DNA of 64,000 nucleotides from Propionibacteriaceae bacterium (GTDB taxonomy: Bacteria; Actinomycetota; Actinomycetes; Propionibacteriales; Propionibacteriaceae): contig JAISAO010000024.1 in the NCBI GenBank assembly GCA_031266665.1, positions 62,001 through 126,000 on the forward strand, written 5' to 3'. The first letter of the stretch is position 1. Each line of letters opens with the position of its first letter. This document shows, piece by piece, positions 62,193 to 64,000 of this stretch. The notes below the pieces were generated by a model that saw only the letters and a list, made by a program, of their open reading frames with translations, did not search any database and was not told the DNA's origin. The position numbers and the translations under genes are program-made.

Positions 62193-63028
62193 GACCGCGC
62201 CCCCGTCCGGGCGGCGACACCCGTGTGGCCACCGCCGCCCTGACCATCGTCGCCCTGATGGTTGGCCTCGTCCTGGCGCAGGAAGTCGACGTAGGCCTCC
62301 TCCAGACTGTCGGCCCCCAGGCTGCGTTTCATCTCCTGGGGCGGGCAGCACCAGGCGATGCGGCCGTGGTTGATCAGGCAGACCGTGTCCGCCCCCTCGG
62401 CCTCGTCGATGTAGTGGGTGGTCAAGAAGATAGTTGTGCCCCACTCGCGCCGCACCTGGTCGAGGTAGTCCCACAGGTCGTGGCGGGAGACGGCGTCCAA
62501 CCCCTGGGTGGGCTCGTCCAGGAAGAGCACCGGCGGGGTGTGGATGAGCGAGCGGACGACCTCGAACTTGCGGGCCATGCCGCCGGACAGCTTCCCCACC
62601 CGGGTGAACAGGGCGTCGCCCACGCCGACCACCTCGGCCAGCTGGCGCACCCGCTGGCGGTAGGCGGCCGGCATCAGCTTGAAGCCCGGCCGCCAGGCCC
62701 ACAGACCGTAGAGGCAGGCGTGGACGCGGATGTTCTCCTCGGCGGTCAGGATCTTGTCCAGGCTGGAGCGTTGGGCGATGACGCCGATGCGCTGGCGCAC
62801 CTGGCGGTCCTGGGCGTCGATGTCACAGCCGGCGATCCGCACCCGCCCCGAGGTCTTGGCCAAGGTGGTGGTCAAGATCGAGATGGTGGTCGTCTTGCCG
62901 GCCCCGTTCGGCCCCAGGAAGGCGAAGAACTGGCCCTCGTCGACCGTCAAGCTGATGCCGCGCACGGCCGCCCGCTTGGTCCGTTTGTACTGTTTCACGA
63001 GGTCCTCGACCTCGATGACTGGCGCCAT
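62189..63028 (-). CDS. ABC transporter ATP-binding protein (DrrA-like)
   Basis: A 279-residue ATPase of the drug/lipid exporter (DrrA) type. Motifs: Walker A LGPNGAGKTTTISIL, Q-loop IGVIAQRSSLD, signature KLSGGMARKFEV, Walker B VLFLDEPTQGLD and H-loop TTHYIDEAEGAD. The C-loop of the signature reads GGMARK rather than GGMKRR. ATG 63028 with GGAGAG is the start; codons further upstream are Arg-rich and not conserved. Pairs with the permease downstream. Confidence 0.94.
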   Translation of the reverse strand: MAPVIEVEDLVKQYKRTKRAAVRGISLTVDEGQFFAFLGPNGAGKTTTISILTTTLAKTSGRVRIAGCDIDAQDRQVRQRIGVIAQRSSLDKILTAEENIRVHACLYGLWAWRPGFKLMPAAYRQRVRQLAEVVGVGDALFTRVGKLSGGMARKFEVVRSLIHTPPVLFLDEPTQGLDAVSRHDLWDYLDQVRREWGTTIFLTTHYIDEAEGADTVCLINHGRIAWCCPPQEMKRSLGADSLEEAYVDFLRQDEANHQGDDGQGGGGHTGVAARTGARS

Positions 63029-63110
63029 GGCCACTCTCCTTCGTCGCCGGCGCCGAGGCCTTCCCGGCGCCGCCGAGAAGCCACTATGGCGGCGCTGGAT
63101 CAACGCCGTT

Positions 63111-64000
63111 TCAACTCTGTGTCAACGGCAGGTAAACCGTAACCGCCGTGCCGGCGCCGGGCGCGCTGGCCAGGTCGACGCGGCCGGAGTGCAACTCGAC
63201 CACGCGCTTGACCAGGGCCAGCCCCAGGCCGTTGCCGTCGCCGCCACGAGCCTTGTCGCCGCGGTAGAAACGCTCGAAGACGTGCGGCCGGTCGGCCGGA
63301 TCGATGCCGGGGCCGCTGTCGGCCACCTGGCAACACCAGCCGTCGGCGGCCGGCGTCAGGACGACCCGCACCCAGCCTGTGGCCGGCGTGAACTTGATGG
63401 CGTTCTGCACCAGGTTGATCCAGACCTGGCACAGCAGGTCGCGGTCGGCCACGATCTCGGTCCCGGACGGGTCGGTCGCCAACTCCAGGTCGAGGTCCTT
63501 GGCCGCCCACTGCGGCTCCAGCAACAAGATGACATCGCGCAACTGCTCGTCCAGGCGGTAGCGCTGTCGCTCCAAGGCGCCCGTCTCCAGGGCCGACAGC
63601 CGCAACAAGTTGTCGGACAACTTGGACAAGCGCCTGGTCTCGGCCTCGATGATGTCCAAATAGTGCTCCCGGGCCTCCAGGGTCAAGGACGGGTCGCGCA
63701 ACAGCCGGGCGAAACCGCCGATCGAGGTCAGGGGCGACTGGATCTCGTGCGAGACGTTGGAGATGAAGCCCTGGCGCTGGGCCTCCAGGTCGCCCAGCTC
63801 GGCCGCCAGATTGTTGACCGAGTCGATCAGCTCGATCAGCGGATGGCGCCGGTCGGCCGGCAGCCGGACGCTGAAGTCGCCGTGGGCGATGCGGTCCAGC
63901 GCCGCCATCACGTCTTGGCCGAAGCCGCCGCCGTCGCGCCGCAGGTCCGGCCTGCCCCGGCCCGCCACCAGATTGGACAGCATGGCCCCCAGCACCACCA
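63111..64000 (-). CDS. Sensor histidine kinase, C-terminal part (cut by window end)
   Basis: The C-terminal 296 residues of a membrane sensor kinase. After a HAMP-like stretch (ALDRIAHGDFSVRLPADRRH) comes the dimerisation box NVSHEIQSPLTSIGGFARLL with the phospho-accepting His. The ATPase domain then shows the N box LVQNAIKFTP, G1 VADSGPGIDPAD, F FERFYRG and G2 GNGLGLALVKRVVELHSG. The N-terminal sensor lies beyond the window. It is upstream of, and on the same strand as, the ABC pair (82 bp gap), so it may regulate the exporter; a response regulator would be expected outside the window. Confidence 0.92.
   Translation of the reverse strand, partial: VVLGAMLSNLVAGRGRPDLRRDGGGFGQDVMAALDRIAHGDFSVRLPADRRHPLIELIDSVNNLAAELGDLEAQRQGFISNVSHEIQSPLTSIGGFARLLRDPSLTLEAREHYLDIIEAETRRLSKLSDNLLRLSALETGALERQRYRLDEQLRDVILLLEPQWAAKDLDLELATDPSGTEIVADRDLLCQVWINLVQNAIKFTPATGWVRVVLTPAADGWCCQVADSGPGIDPADRPHVFERFYRGDKARGGDGNGLGLALVKRVVELHSGRVDLASAPGAGTAVTVYLPLTQS

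Overview
The window is very GC-rich chromosomal DNA from a bacterium of the Actinomycetota. The evidence is a dnaK-grpE-dnaJ-hspR operon behind a HAIR operator, a short 4.5S-type SRP RNA, an ileS T-box of the translational actinobacterial type, an LAxTG sorting signal (sortase E type), the short PurL type, and strong G/C third-position bias that fills the antisense frames with spurious ORFs. The species cannot be named from sequence reading alone. Cobalamin synthesis together with meaB suggests a propionate/methylmalonyl-CoA metabolism.

Layout. 1-9161: tightly overlapping cobalamin operon, cobK (partial)-cobL-cobB-cobU-cbiB-cobD-cobQ-cobO. 9320-12546: accessory insert with a RelE/ParE-type toxin-antitoxin pair, a YhcG/DUF1016 nuclease, an orphan-looking cytosine methyltransferase and a 164-bp MITE-like element. 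12696-17211: more B12 genes, cobH on the plus strand and cobT-cobS-cobC on the minus strand. 17297-24967: ileS with T-box leader, a small membrane protein, purA and purL. 25047-30211: polymorphic-toxin locus on the minus strand with a small helper, a 693-aa toxin ending in a CdiA_C-like tRNase domain, and four tandem immunity paralogues, each followed by a relic of a toxin 3' end. 30618-40137: meaB, a NERD protein, a Na+/H+ antiporter, metB, a hydrolase, an L,D-transpeptidase, dps and a DUF4177-like gene. 40210-45348: chaperone operon and SRP RNA. 45575-50455: VOC protein, Bcp peroxiredoxin and a cell-wall-anchored pullulanase. 50938-54123: XamI-type restriction-modification pair set between the pullulanase gene and degraded duplicates of that gene's 3' end. 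54337-59574: pentapeptide-repeat protein, then a graveyard of broken genes (DUF1016, AraC, ABC ATPase, MazF, AbiEii) with some intact antitoxin/HTH genes, bounded by tRNA-Pro(CGG). 59655-64000: tRNA-Pro, msrAB, and a histidine kinase/ABC exporter cluster.

How it works together. Eleven enzymes cover middle and late corrin synthesis, adenosylation, amidation and the whole lower-ligand assembly (CobT, CobU, CobS, CobC); MeaB services a B12-dependent mutase. The accessory regions hold conflict systems. The most striking is the toxin locus, where relic toxin tails between duplicated immunity genes record repeated replacement of the toxin tip. Two further themes are low-complexity inserts within otherwise ordinary enzymes (CobB, CobD, CobQ, CobC, GrpE) and two families of dispersed intergenic palindromes.

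Everything here was read by eye. Family assignments rest on remembered motifs, not on database searches.
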